Shown one piece after another: positions 1 through 6,922 of a stretch of 35,876 nt of DNA. Positions within the stretch are counted from its first letter, which is position 1. Each line of letters starts with the position of its first letter. Below the pieces are notes generated by a model. The model saw only the letters and a list, made by a program, of their open reading frames with translations. It had not been told where the DNA came from and ran no database searches. The translations under genes were made by a program, and so were the position numbers. The stretch covers positions 1 through 35,876 of the forward strand of contig JABSRN010000066.1 of assembly GCA_013214025.1 (NCBI GenBank), read 5' to 3'. Origin of the DNA: Polyangiaceae bacterium. Its GTDB lineage: Bacteria > Myxococcota_A > Polyangia > Polyangiales > Polyangiaceae.

Positions 1-1
1 C

Positions 2-82
2 GCCAAGAAGAAGGTCGCCAAGAAGAAGGCCAAGAAGAAGGTCGCCAAGAAGAAGGCCAAGAAGAAGGCCAAGAAGAAGTAA
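2..82 (+). CDS. Lys/Ala-repeat histone H1-like protein, C-terminal end only
   Basis: The gene starts before the window. The visible 26 codons encode only Lys, Ala and Val in a near-perfect four-residue repeat (A-K-K-K, with an extra V before two units), ending in TAA at 80-82. Such tails occur in bacterial histone H1-like proteins, where the basic repeat binds DNA non-specifically and compacts the nucleoid. Because only the tail is visible, the N-terminal domain and therefore the family are unknown; a ribosomal or translation protein with a basic tail is also possible. A perfect hairpin follows 19 bases after the stop. Confidence 0.6.
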   Translation, partial: AKKKVAKKKAKKKVAKKKAKKKAKKK

Positions 83-101
83 TTCTTCTTTTGTGACACT
101 T

Positions 102-139
102 CAACATGGCCCTGTGGCATCGACCACAGGGCCATGTTG
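102..139 (+). terminator. Perfect 16-bp hairpin after the Lys/Ala-repeat gene
   Basis: Arms 102-117 and 124-139 are exact reverse complements (16 bp) around the 6-base loop CATCGA. The position just after a stop codon suggests a terminator, but no T-run follows, so it may be a Rho-independent-like element without U-tract or an RNA-stabilising 3' end. The ATG at 134 lies inside the right arm, which argues against it being the start of the next gene. Confidence 0.6.
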
Positions 140-1051
140 CATTTCAGTCGAAGGTCGCGGTTCTTGTCACCGAGAGACCCAGAAAGTTTCGCCTTAAAAC
201 GGCTGAGTCTGGCCGTTTTAGCGGTCGCGCTGACAGCCGGAGCATGCGACTCAGAGGCGCCGAACAAGGCTCAACGACGACGACCGATCGATCGAGGCGA
301 TGTGGTGGTTGTGGAACCCAGTGCGGCAACTTTTTTGAACGCTCGAGTAATCGCAGTGGATGGCACAGCAGTCCGTCTACAGCTCGAGTCGGATGGCAGG
401 ACGTTGCATGCGCAGCTGGGCGATCTCTATTCACTGGCGGACAACGGCGCGGCCTTGAGCGTGCCCGGAGTGGCGATCTGTCGAGACACCGGAGCGTGGT
501 ACCCCTGCCGCATTGATTCGATGTCCGGCGGGATCTACGCTGTAGAATTCCCGCACGGGAAGCAACGACTCGCCCGGCCCGAATTGCTGCAAGCCACGGG
601 CGTGACTGCGATCAATGTGCGTCGTTTTTTTCGACAGCGAAGTAAACGAAGCTCCTTCGCTAAGGGCGCGAGCCGTGCAGGGGCGCCCAGCGCGCCGGAC
701 GGCTGGCACCCGCGTCCGGGCGATCCGGTGCTCGTCGCGAAGGATGGTTATTGGTTCGCGGGACGCGTGCTCAAGCGAGTGGAGGATGGATTGCGCGTTC
801 GGCTGTTAGCGCGGTCAGCTGAGTACGTTGTGCCCGCCGAACGAATCATCCCCGTGCCGCCATATAAGGGCGATATCGAACCTGGGGGATATGTTTTAGT
901 CGAGGGTGGCGCCGCGGCTGATGCCTGGAAACTGGTACGCGTTGAGGAGCGTCGCGGAGCGAAATTGCGCGTTCGGGATGAACACGGGCATACCAATCAG
1001 GTGGCGCGAGTCGCCGTTGTGCCGCTACGGCGTCATCGCCCCGCCCCGTGA
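134..1051 (+). CDS. Lipoprotein with SH3/Tudor-like repeats
   Basis: Predicted outer-membrane or periplasmic lipoprotein. After a charged leader, a hydrophobic segment (LSLAVLAVALTAGAC) ends in a lipobox with Cys at about residue 38. The mature part contains about four units with an SH3/Tudor-like pattern: a start such as RGDVVVVE, VAICRDTG, GDPVLVAKDG or GGYVLVEGG, then a W/F-x-x-(A/G)-R-V strand, then a basic/acidic strand. These resemble agenet/Tudor barrels, but no ligand can be inferred. The true start is probably TTG 164, which has GAAGG nine bases upstream; ATG 134 lies in the upstream hairpin. The 3' end overlaps the convergent secreted-protein gene by 27 bases. Confidence 0.7.
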   Translation: MLHFSRRSRFLSPRDPESFALKRLSLAVLAVALTAGACDSEAPNKAQRRRPIDRGDVVVVEPSAATFLNARVIAVDGTAVRLQLESDGRTLHAQLGDLYSLADNGAALSVPGVAICRDTGAWYPCRIDSMSGGIYAVEFPHGKQRLARPELLQATGVTAINVRRFFRQRSKRSSFAKGASRAGAPSAPDGWHPRPGDPVLVAKDGYWFAGRVLKRVEDGLRVRLLARSAEYVVPAERIIPVPPYKGDIEPGGYVLVEGGAAADAWKLVRVEERRGAKLRVRDEHGHTNQVARVAVVPLRRHRPAP

Positions 1052-2719
1052 TGGCTGGTTCAATCGGGGCGGACTCAAACTGGGTTTTTTCGGAGTCAGT
1101 CCCCCGGTGACGACGGTCGTCAGCAGCGCCGTCCCGGCGCCGCGATTGGCATGAAGCTCCAGGGAGAACGTGGTGAACTCCGCGTTGGGTGAACAGAGGC
1201 GGGTCTGAGCGGTGTAGAGCCCGCGGAAGGAGCGCGCCCGTGCGGAATCCTCCGCCACGCGGAGTTCGGCGTCCATTTGTCCCTCGCCCAAAGTGAAAAT
1301 CACTTGCTTGCAGCTCCCTCCAGCTACGACAACATTCACCTTGTTCAGTCGGCGCGACACGACGGGTATGGGTTGAATGTTGGGTTCGGTTGTTGAAGAG
1401 ATGCCGTCTAGGGCCGCTAGTAATCGTGCCGCCGCTATCGGTAGCGTTTTGAGTGCCGGCGGGGTATTCATCAGACGCGTTCGTTCGACGAGGTACTTCC
1501 CGCCTCTTTCGGTCACTTCTACGTCAACTCGGTGCGTCCGCCCACAACCGTAAAGAGCCAACCGATGCGTACCGCTCGATTTGGACACCATCTTGCCAGC
1601 GCCGTCCCAGAGCCATCCGGCGATGCTGCGGGTCGGGGCCGCGCTGAGCAATTCGTATCGGTAGCAGGCCGCGGGAGCCGACAGTGGGTGCCGCTCTCTT
1701 CTTCCTGTTGCGCTGGTGCCGCGTGCGACGACACGCGCCCTTTTTCTGCTTCGGCGTTCGGCTCGTTTCCAGCTTTGGGTTTGGGCCTGCTCGAGGGTCT
1801 CGGGAGCGCTTGCCCCTAGCCAAATGGCCTGTCGGGATGATGTGACGGCGTCAAAGTCGGCGCGCGCCAAAAGTACTGCCACCATGCCCTGCCCCGCATG
1901 GGGTCGGACACGGATGGTTAATTCCGCGGGTTCTTCGCTGCACATCAAGAGCCCGCGCGCGTCGCCGAAGGCCTCCGCTTCGCCCAAGACTTCGCCGTCC
2001 ATCTGTACGGCAGACACGCTGAGGTGGGCGACCTCTGTGGCGGGAACCAGCAAAAGATCTGAGCAACTATGAGCTCGCAGGGCCACTGTGAAATGGGTCG
2101 GCGCTTCGGGCGCCACGGGAAACAGTATCTGTTTCTCGTGTACCCATTGTCCGGGCATATTCCGCGCACGAGCAGACGCGGCTTCGTTGAGAGCCGGCCA
2201 ACCGCCGTGCCTCCTGGGTGTGGGGCCATCGAGTCGCTCGCCCGCAAAACTGCGCTCAATGGAATCCGCGTGTTCTTTATCAACCGTTGCGACGCCGATA
2301 GCCAGTCTTCCATAGCCGCTAGCGACCCTCGCAGTCAGGTATAGTCTTGCCGGGTGGGGAGGGCAAAGCACGACGGTGGCGTCCTTGTTCGCTCGTTCGT
2401 CAGAGCCATACCAGGTGCCGTCGTCCCCGTAGACGAAGAGATCTACGTCGCTGGTGGTTTCGCTTCCCCGGGCCAGCAACACGGTGCACTTCTTGGAATC
2501 CGGTGAATAGGCGAGGCCCAAGCTGTCGCCGGTTATGCCCGCTCCTGTGATGAGCACACGCCCATCGGTCGCCCCCAGGCGTGCCGCTACGAACAGGTCC
2601 TTCGCCAACCAGGATGGCACTCCAGTTAAAACGGCTGGCGGGGGCGTGACCGGCTGGGCCGGGGAAGGCCGACCGCAACCGAGGGCGAGAGCTAGTACGC
2701 TCGCTAAATGGCGCTTCAC
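1025..2719 (-). CDS. Secreted lipoprotein with four two-cysteine beta modules
   Basis: Last gene of the cysteine operon; 564 aa from GTG 2719. The start is chosen because the next residues form a short lipoprotein signal (KRHLASVLALALGC) and GGAGA lies seven bases upstream. GTG overlaps the TGA of the preceding gene (GTGA), which implies translational coupling. The mature protein has four modules with paired cysteines 38-40 residues apart: starts KCTVLL, SCSDLL, ACYRYE and SCKQVI; ends VVLC, LLMC, LYGC and TRLC. The first module (VDLFVYGDDG) recalls PPC-type beta sandwiches. No catalytic motif was seen. The same module occurs in the upstream gene. Function unknown; the envelope location is an inference from the lipobox. 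Confidence 0.7.
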   Translation of the reverse strand: MKRHLASVLALALGCGRPSPAQPVTPPPAVLTGVPSWLAKDLFVAARLGATDGRVLITGAGITGDSLGLAYSPDSKKCTVLLARGSETTSDVDLFVYGDDGTWYGSDERANKDATVVLCPPHPARLYLTARVASGYGRLAIGVATVDKEHADSIERSFAGERLDGPTPRRHGGWPALNEAASARARNMPGQWVHEKQILFPVAPEAPTHFTVALRAHSCSDLLLVPATEVAHLSVSAVQMDGEVLGEAEAFGDARGLLMCSEEPAELTIRVRPHAGQGMVAVLLARADFDAVTSSRQAIWLGASAPETLEQAQTQSWKRAERRSRKRARVVARGTSATGRRERHPLSAPAACYRYELLSAAPTRSIAGWLWDGAGKMVSKSSGTHRLALYGCGRTHRVDVEVTERGGKYLVERTRLMNTPPALKTLPIAAARLLAALDGISSTTEPNIQPIPVVSRRLNKVNVVVAGGSCKQVIFTLGEGQMDAELRVAEDSARARSFRGLYTAQTRLCSPNAEFTTFSLELHANRGAGTALLTTVVTGGLTPKKPSLSPPRLNQPSRGGAMTP

Positions 2720-4053
2720 GGAAGTTCTCCCGGCGGCATCGCGCCGACGCGCCATATTCCGAGGAACCACGACATCGCGGAACCGCGGGCCTCTACGTCA
2801 ATACGGGGAGCCTCGTCCCCTCGGTTGCAAAATCCAATGCTGGCGCTTTGTTGTTGTGTGCCACCACCATGGCTCCGGAACTCAGCGTCGCGCGTCTGGA
2901 CCCGGAGATTGATGCTTCGGGTGACGCCTTTGAGCCGAGTCAACAGCGCCAAGTAACACCCCGTCGGATCGAGTTGCAGGGGGATCTTCGCCAGGCCGTT
3001 CCCACCGAGGCTGAGAAAGACGGGGGGCTCGTCCAAGGCGGGGGCGTGCAGCCCGCGGTGTGCTTGGGCCATTCGGCCTCGAATCGTGGGGTGCCAGCCA
3101 GCCGGGAAGCCCTTGGCTAAGGGGTAACGGTATCGAAGCAGCGCAGCGGGGCGCCCGTGTCCGATGCCTGCCACGCTGACGACTGCAGCCGTCGCAGAGC
3201 CGACACAAAAGCTCACTTTCGCGTCAGCGGTTTCGCTCCGATCATCTCCGAGCAGAGCGCCACCCTGGACGGCTTGGACCGACAGGTCGATGTCGAGCCC
3301 AGCCGAGTGCGGGCCCACACGATGCGCTCCCAAGGCGTACACCTCATAACAACCAGGCTGAAACTCCAGCAGCTCTGTCGTCGAGTGTCGCTTGGAGCCG
3401 GTCAACAGGTGACTGTCGTCCCAGTCACTACCTCCACGTTTGGCCTGTGCCTCGACTCGCGCCACTCTGACGTCCAGGGGAGCCGGGACTGGACGTGCAC
3501 CTGGTTCGCGCAAACGAGGGAAAAATCCCGGATCTCGGTGAAGGAGCTGCTGGCGCGGGGACGGTAGCGCTTTTGGACCCGCGACCGCGATCCATTCAAC
3601 TACGGCTCGGGGGGAACGAAGTGTCACCCGAGCCGACTGAAATGCGCGGCGCTGGGCTCCGCAATGCTGCACTTGTACGAGGCCAGCTGTGCTCCGGTAT
3701 TGCGGACCCGATTCGTCGATCGGCGGGGCCGCCAATTGCACCGTGAATGAAGTGCTTTGAGCGCCCAACACGGCTAACCACGTGCATTCTTTGCTGTCCG
3801 TGGCTGCCAAACGTGGGGGGAGAAGCAAAGGCTGCGGCAGGCCGTGGGTGAACAAGCGCGGCTGTCCCTGGATCGGCGAGAGGCCATCCCTGCTCCAGCC
3901 AGCGCGCAGCGTATTGATGTCAGCGGCGGAATCGCCTCGGGCGACGTCGGCTATGGTCAGGCTCGCGATTATTCCCACCGCTCCTATGACGGTTCGGCGC
4001 CAAGCCGTCCCCCGGACCGCCCACCGCTCAGACGCCGCCCCCAAGTCCACCAC
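2716..4053 (-). CDS. Secreted protein with three two-cysteine beta modules
   Basis: 445 aa from GTG 4053, or 444 aa from GTG 4050, which has a better-spaced GAAGG. A hydrophobic stretch (VIGAVGIIASLTIADVARG) after an Arg-rich start looks like a Sec signal peptide. Three modules follow, each beginning C-(T/Y)-x-x-h and ending in a second Cys 40-47 residues later: ECTWLA to VQHC, GCYEVY to VSFC, GCYLAL to IGFC. They match the modules of the downstream lipoprotein. The gene starts directly after the JAMM protease stop and overlaps the downstream gene by four bases, so it is co-translated with the cysteine operon. I do not recognise a named family. Confidence 0.68.
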   Translation of the reverse strand: MVDLGAASERWAVRGTAWRRTVIGAVGIIASLTIADVARGDSAADINTLRAGWSRDGLSPIQGQPRLFTHGLPQPLLLPPRLAATDSKECTWLAVLGAQSTSFTVQLAAPPIDESGPQYRSTAGLVQVQHCGAQRRAFQSARVTLRSPRAVVEWIAVAGPKALPSPRQQLLHRDPGFFPRLREPGARPVPAPLDVRVARVEAQAKRGGSDWDDSHLLTGSKRHSTTELLEFQPGCYEVYALGAHRVGPHSAGLDIDLSVQAVQGGALLGDDRSETADAKVSFCVGSATAAVVSVAGIGHGRPAALLRYRYPLAKGFPAGWHPTIRGRMAQAHRGLHAPALDEPPVFLSLGGNGLAKIPLQLDPTGCYLALLTRLKGVTRSINLRVQTRDAEFRSHGGGTQQQSASIGFCNRGDEAPRIDVEARGSAMSWFLGIWRVGAMPPGELP

Positions 4054-4563
4054 TCAGCCTTCGACTCGCGAGTATTCGGTTTCATCGAAGGTCTTGGTTT
4101 CTTGATTAAAGAGGAACAACTTGTGCGCTGTCACTTCGCCCTTGTCGACCGCGGTTACCAAGTAGCAAAGAGGATATGCGGGTTTAGCCTGGCCGCCCAT
4201 GGTCATGCTAGCGGCGTCTTCTTTACTGAAGTAGGCGCCGCAATCCAGGTGGGAGTGGAAAAAAATCTTGACGGGTTGGTCACCGGCTCGGCCGGATTCC
4301 ACAGCGCGTTCAAACTTAAGCGCGTTGATTTTGAAATAGTCGTGTCCCGTGCGCGGATGAGCGTCGGGATCTATCTCGTGGTACTTGTTGGCGAGGTTTT
4401 GGAGCTCCGTCGCGTCCACCGCCAGATCGGGCTCGGAGCTCGGCCCTTGGATATAGCCACATGCCTCTTCGTCTCGCGCGTAGGCATCCACGGCGGCCTT
4501 TTCCACGACCGCGAAAGCGCTTGCGCTGATTTTAAGTTTACCGTCAACCCAGGGAAAACTCAC
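4054..4563 (-). CDS. mec: JAMM/Mov34 metalloprotease of the CysO pathway (Mec-like)
   Basis: 169 aa, Zn-dependent JAMM (MPN+) protease. The motif is complete: E33 in DEEACGY, H103 and H105 in FFHSH, then S113 and D116 with exact HxHx7Sx2D spacing. In Mycobacterium tuberculosis the homologue Mec+ releases cysteine from the CysO-Cys adduct. The GTG start at 4563 overlaps the cysM TGA (GTGA) and is preceded by GAGAAGAGG; reading frame further upstream runs antisense-free inside cysM and is not JAMM-like. Here it may have a second task, because the operon's CysO carries one residue after Gly-Gly that would have to be trimmed. Family assignment is firm; the trimming role is inferred. Confidence 0.88.
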   Translation of the reverse strand: MSFPWVDGKLKISASAFAVVEKAAVDAYARDEEACGYIQGPSSEPDLAVDATELQNLANKYHEIDPDAHPRTGHDYFKINALKFERAVESGRAGDQPVKIFFHSHLDCGAYFSKEDAASMTMGGQAKPAYPLCYLVTAVDKGEVTAHKLFLFNQETKTFDETEYSRVEG

Positions 4564-5507
4564 CAGACGTACCTCTTCTCCCACTTCATCGGGGCAAAGT
4601 AGCGATCTCCGCGATCGCATGCGATTGTTACGACGCAGCCGCCGCCTTGATCTTTGTGGAGCCGCTCGGCGACACGGAGGGCCGCGGCAACATTCGCACC
4701 GGTAGAGTGGCCCACATGTAGCCCTTCCTCGTTGGCTAGACGGTCCGCCATGTCCCAACCATCTTCGGTGCCGATGGGCATGATCTCGTCCGGCACATTC
4801 GGGTCGAAGATTTCGGGCACCAGGCTGGACGCCATGTGTTTCATTCCTTCGAGCCCGTGCAGAGCCTCGGCGGGTTCGGCGGCGATGCAATGGATCTTGC
4901 GCGTGTGCTCATGCAGTCGGCGGGTAGTCCCGATGGCGGTGCCGCTGGTGCCTAGACCAGCGACGAAGTGGGTGATCCGATCGCCGAATGCATCCAAAAT
5001 TTCGACGCCAGTACCGTAATAGTGGGCAAGGGGATTGTTCGGGTTCGAGTACTGATCTGAGTAGAAGTACTTGTCTGGCTGCTCCGTCATGATCTTGCGC
5101 ACCTTGACGATGGCGCCGTCGGAACCCTCCATGGGGTCGCTGTAGATCAAGCCCGCACCGAAAGCGGCGGTGATGTCCTTGCGCGCTTGCGTAACGTTGG
5201 CCGGCATGACCAATGCGATTTTTACGCCCAAGGCCGCCCCTAACATGGCGTAGGCGACGCCGGTGTTGCCGCTCGTGGCGTCAATCAGCGTGCGCCCTTC
5301 GAGCTCGCCGCTCTTGAGCGCTTCTTGAATCATGCGGAGAGCGGCTCGGTCTTTCACTGAGCCACCGGGGTTCGCAAATTCCAGCTTGAGGTAGATTTCA
5401 ACGCTGGGGGCGTTCTTGCCGATATTTTCCAGGCGTAGATACGGCGTGTTGCCCACAGCGTCGACGACACTGGAGAGGGTTCGGGATCTTCGGAAAGCAG
5501 CAGTCAC
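4560..5507 (-). CDS. cysM: PLP-dependent cysteine synthase, CysM-type (CysO-dependent)
   Basis: 315 aa fold-type II PLP enzyme. DAVGNTP opens the domain, K52 in GGSVKDR is the Schiff-base lysine, TSGNTG (78-83) and GLGTSGT bind substrate and PLP phosphate. The loop before VPEIFDP reads HGLEGMKH instead of the GPxKIQG motif kept in the neighbouring cysK. That loop matches the region giving Mycobacterium CysM its O-phosphoserine preference, so this enzyme probably uses CysO thiocarboxylate and O-phosphoserine. GTG 5507 is the best start by homology, without a clear Shine-Dalgarno; the frame is open further upstream to 5804. The 3' end overlaps mec by four bases. Confidence 0.85.
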   Translation of the reverse strand: MTAAFRRSRTLSSVVDAVGNTPYLRLENIGKNAPSVEIYLKLEFANPGGSVKDRAALRMIQEALKSGELEGRTLIDATSGNTGVAYAMLGAALGVKIALVMPANVTQARKDITAAFGAGLIYSDPMEGSDGAIVKVRKIMTEQPDKYFYSDQYSNPNNPLAHYYGTGVEILDAFGDRITHFVAGLGTSGTAIGTTRRLHEHTRKIHCIAAEPAEALHGLEGMKHMASSLVPEIFDPNVPDEIMPIGTEDGWDMADRLANEEGLHVGHSTGANVAAALRVAERLHKDQGGGCVVTIACDRGDRYFAPMKWEKRYVW

Positions 5508-5538
5508 AGAAATTAGTTGTAGGGAAAGGGCGGGGGGC

Positions 5539-5853
5539 TCATTCGGTGGTGGTGTCGGTCTCGACGGGGATAAGCAAGGCTTCCTCGATTTGCCCAATGG
5601 CGCGCCATGCGCCATTGGCGTAATCGCGGGCAACGGAGAACGCGAATTGTTCAGCATGGCGGAATGCTGGTTCTCGGTACTGTTGCCCGATACTGAGCCG
5701 TTGAGCACCGGCTCGACATAGATACGAGAGCTGAACCGTGGCGCCAGCCCCGGTTCCCACGCAAAATAGGGTGCTTTCGAGGCGACGCTGGCCCTCGGCG
5801 CCAAACGACGCCAAACGACGCTGGCGGGAGTAGCGGTCCTCGAGCGGGTTCAT
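5539..5853 (-). CDS. Short protein resembling the N-terminal end of an E1/ThiF enzyme
   Basis: 104 aa. Residues 7-55 follow the beginning of ThiF/MoeB/HesA E1 enzymes: RYSRQ with the ATP-contacting arginine, FGxEGQRRLE, then a degenerate nucleotide loop GTGAGA and SYLCRAGAQRL. The rest of an E1 (Asp, SNLxRQ, zinc cysteines, catalytic Cys) is absent and the last 50 residues are unrecognised. The ATG overlaps the cysO stop (ATGA), so it is translationally coupled. The separate E1 of this operon lacks exactly this RYSRQ segment. It may act as a trans-supplied N-terminus, or it may be a degenerating E1 copy. A 10-bp perfect hairpin lies inside it (5594-5618). Confidence 0.6.
   Translation of the reverse strand: MNPLEDRYSRQRRLASFGAEGQRRLESTLFCVGTGAGATVQLSYLCRAGAQRLSIGQQYREPAFRHAEQFAFSVARDYANGAWRAIGQIEEALLIPVETDTTTE
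5594..5618. repeat. 10-bp inverted repeat inside the E1-fragment gene
   Basis: CCAATGGCGC (5594-5603) and GCGCCATTGG (5609-5618) are exact reverse complements around a 5-base loop. It encodes ANGAWRAIGQ in the gene. It may be coincidental, but it sits in the unrecognised half of the fragment. Confidence 0.5.
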
Positions 5854-6125
5854 CGGCCGCCGGCGATGGCGGGGACGATGCTGATTTCGTCACCGGCTTT
5901 GAGCTCTGTTTCGAGGCCGTCGAGGAAACGAACGTCTTCGTCGCCGACGTAGACGTTAACGAAGCGGCGAATGCCTTTTTCGTCCATCAGTCGGTCTTTG
6001 AGGCCCGGATGGTTCTTCTCGAGATCATCGATCACAACAGTCAGCGTGGCGCCAGAGGCGGAAACGGACTCGGCTCCGCCGGTGAGAGTTCGGAGCGGGG
6101 TGGGGATGCGTACGGTAACTTCCAT
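5850..6125 (-). CDS. cysO: CysO: ubiquitin-like sulfur carrier for cysteine synthesis
   Basis: 91 aa MoaD/ThiS-type beta-grasp protein. Its start (VTVRIPTPLRTLTGG), centre (RFVNVYVGDEDVRF) and end (SIVPAIAGG) are close to what I recall of M. tuberculosis CysO, which ends in Gly-Gly. The carrier is thiocarboxylated at the final Gly and donates sulfur to CysM. Oddly, an Arg codon (CGA) follows Gly89-Gly90 before TGA, so the C-terminus is GGR and not directly activatable. The TGA overlaps the ATG of the next gene. An ideal AGGAG lies six bases before the ATG. It lies downstream of the E1-like gene, the likely activating enzyme. Confidence 0.92.
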   Translation of the reverse strand: MEVTVRIPTPLRTLTGGAESVSASGATLTVVIDDLEKNHPGLKDRLMDEKGIRRFVNVYVGDEDVRFLDGLETELKAGDEISIVPAIAGGR

Positions 6126-6137
6126 GATGTTCTCCTG

Positions 6138-6917
6138 TTAAGCGGCACACACGGCTTGTGTGTATCGCGTCTCGGTGATTTTCTTTATCTGACGGCTATC
6201 GCCGCAAAGTGGGCACGAAACTCGTGGGTTAACGGCGACCGGGCGCAAGCGATCCCGGTTCCCATCGTAGGTCGTAATGAAGCCGTAACTTGGGGCTTCC
6301 GTGAGTATGCGCAAGGCGTGATCCGCCAGTAAGGCACCGGCCAAGCCGACCACTGGACCCAAAACGCCGGCGCTATTGCAATTGGGCTGAGCTTCACCGT
6401 CGGGCACATCCTCGAACAGACAGCGATAACAGGGCGCTCCGCTTCCGGAGACCGGCAGCACAGTCGCCGTGCAGCGGATGGCCGCCGCGTGCACCACGGG
6501 TGTAGTTTCGAGAAAACACGCGTCTGCGCAGAGGAACTTGGTCGCGAAATTGTCCGCGCCCTCGAGCACGACATCGACCTGGCTGGCCAATTTTCGAGCG
6601 TTGCTCGGCACCAGACGAGTTCGAATCAGTTCGATGCTCTCTGGCGGCGCGCCGCCGTGAATTAAAGCATCTCGGGCAGCGTCGAGTTTGTCGCGTCCCA
6701 CATCGGTGTCGCAAAAAAGTGTTTGGCGGTGCAAATTCGACTGCTCCACTACATCGTCGTCGACAAGATAAAGTCGACCCACGCCGGCTTGAGCTAGAAT
6801 AGTAGCGGCGGGACAGCCCAGGCCCCCCATGCCGACGATCAGCGCACTCTTAGCGCCCAGGCCGGAGCCCGTTGCCGTGCCCGGCGTCTTGGTTTGCGGT
6901 GGAGTGATAGCCGGCAT
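6138..6917 (-). CDS. E1-like adenylyltransferase (MoeB/ThiF/MoeZ family), no rhodanese domain
   Basis: 259 aa. Nucleotide loop GMGGLG (29-34), DDD (53-55), SNLHRQ (60-65), K77 and ADNFATK (121-127) are E1 hallmarks. Zinc pairs are C163/C166 (CYRC) and C235/C238 (CPLC); C180 in NCNSAGVLG matches the catalytic cysteine. Expected role: adenylation of CysO and transfer of sulfur to make its thiocarboxylate. Unlike Mycobacterium MoeZ it lacks a C-terminal rhodanese domain, so another sulfur donor is needed. It also lacks the N-terminal RYxRQ segment of normal E1s, which is found instead in the separate 104-aa protein two genes downstream. It starts five bases after cysK with AAGGA upstream. Confidence 0.88.
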   Translation of the reverse strand: MPAITPPQTKTPGTATGSGLGAKSALIVGMGGLGCPAATILAQAGVGRLYLVDDDVVEQSNLHRQTLFCDTDVGRDKLDAARDALIHGGAPPESIELIRTRLVPSNARKLASQVDVVLEGADNFATKFLCADACFLETTPVVHAAAIRCTATVLPVSGSGAPCYRCLFEDVPDGEAQPNCNSAGVLGPVVGLAGALLADHALRILTEAPSYGFITTYDGNRDRLRPVAVNPRVSCPLCGDSRQIKKITETRYTQAVCAA

Positions 6918-6922
6918 GCTTC

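Noticed and set aside
3844-4602. Long plus-strand open frame of about 250 codons
   Set aside because: It lies antisense to mec and the secreted-protein gene, whose families and coupled starts are clear; composition is a codon-position shadow.
4564-4890. Longer N-terminus for the JAMM protease
   Set aside because: The extension is Arg-rich shadow of cysM in another frame; JAMM homology starts at GTG 4563 with a ribosome-binding site.
5801-5820. 10-bp direct repeat CCAAACGACG as a frameshifting duplication
   Set aside because: The encoded RYSRQ-to-GQRRL spacing matches normal E1 enzymes, so the repeat does not shift the frame.
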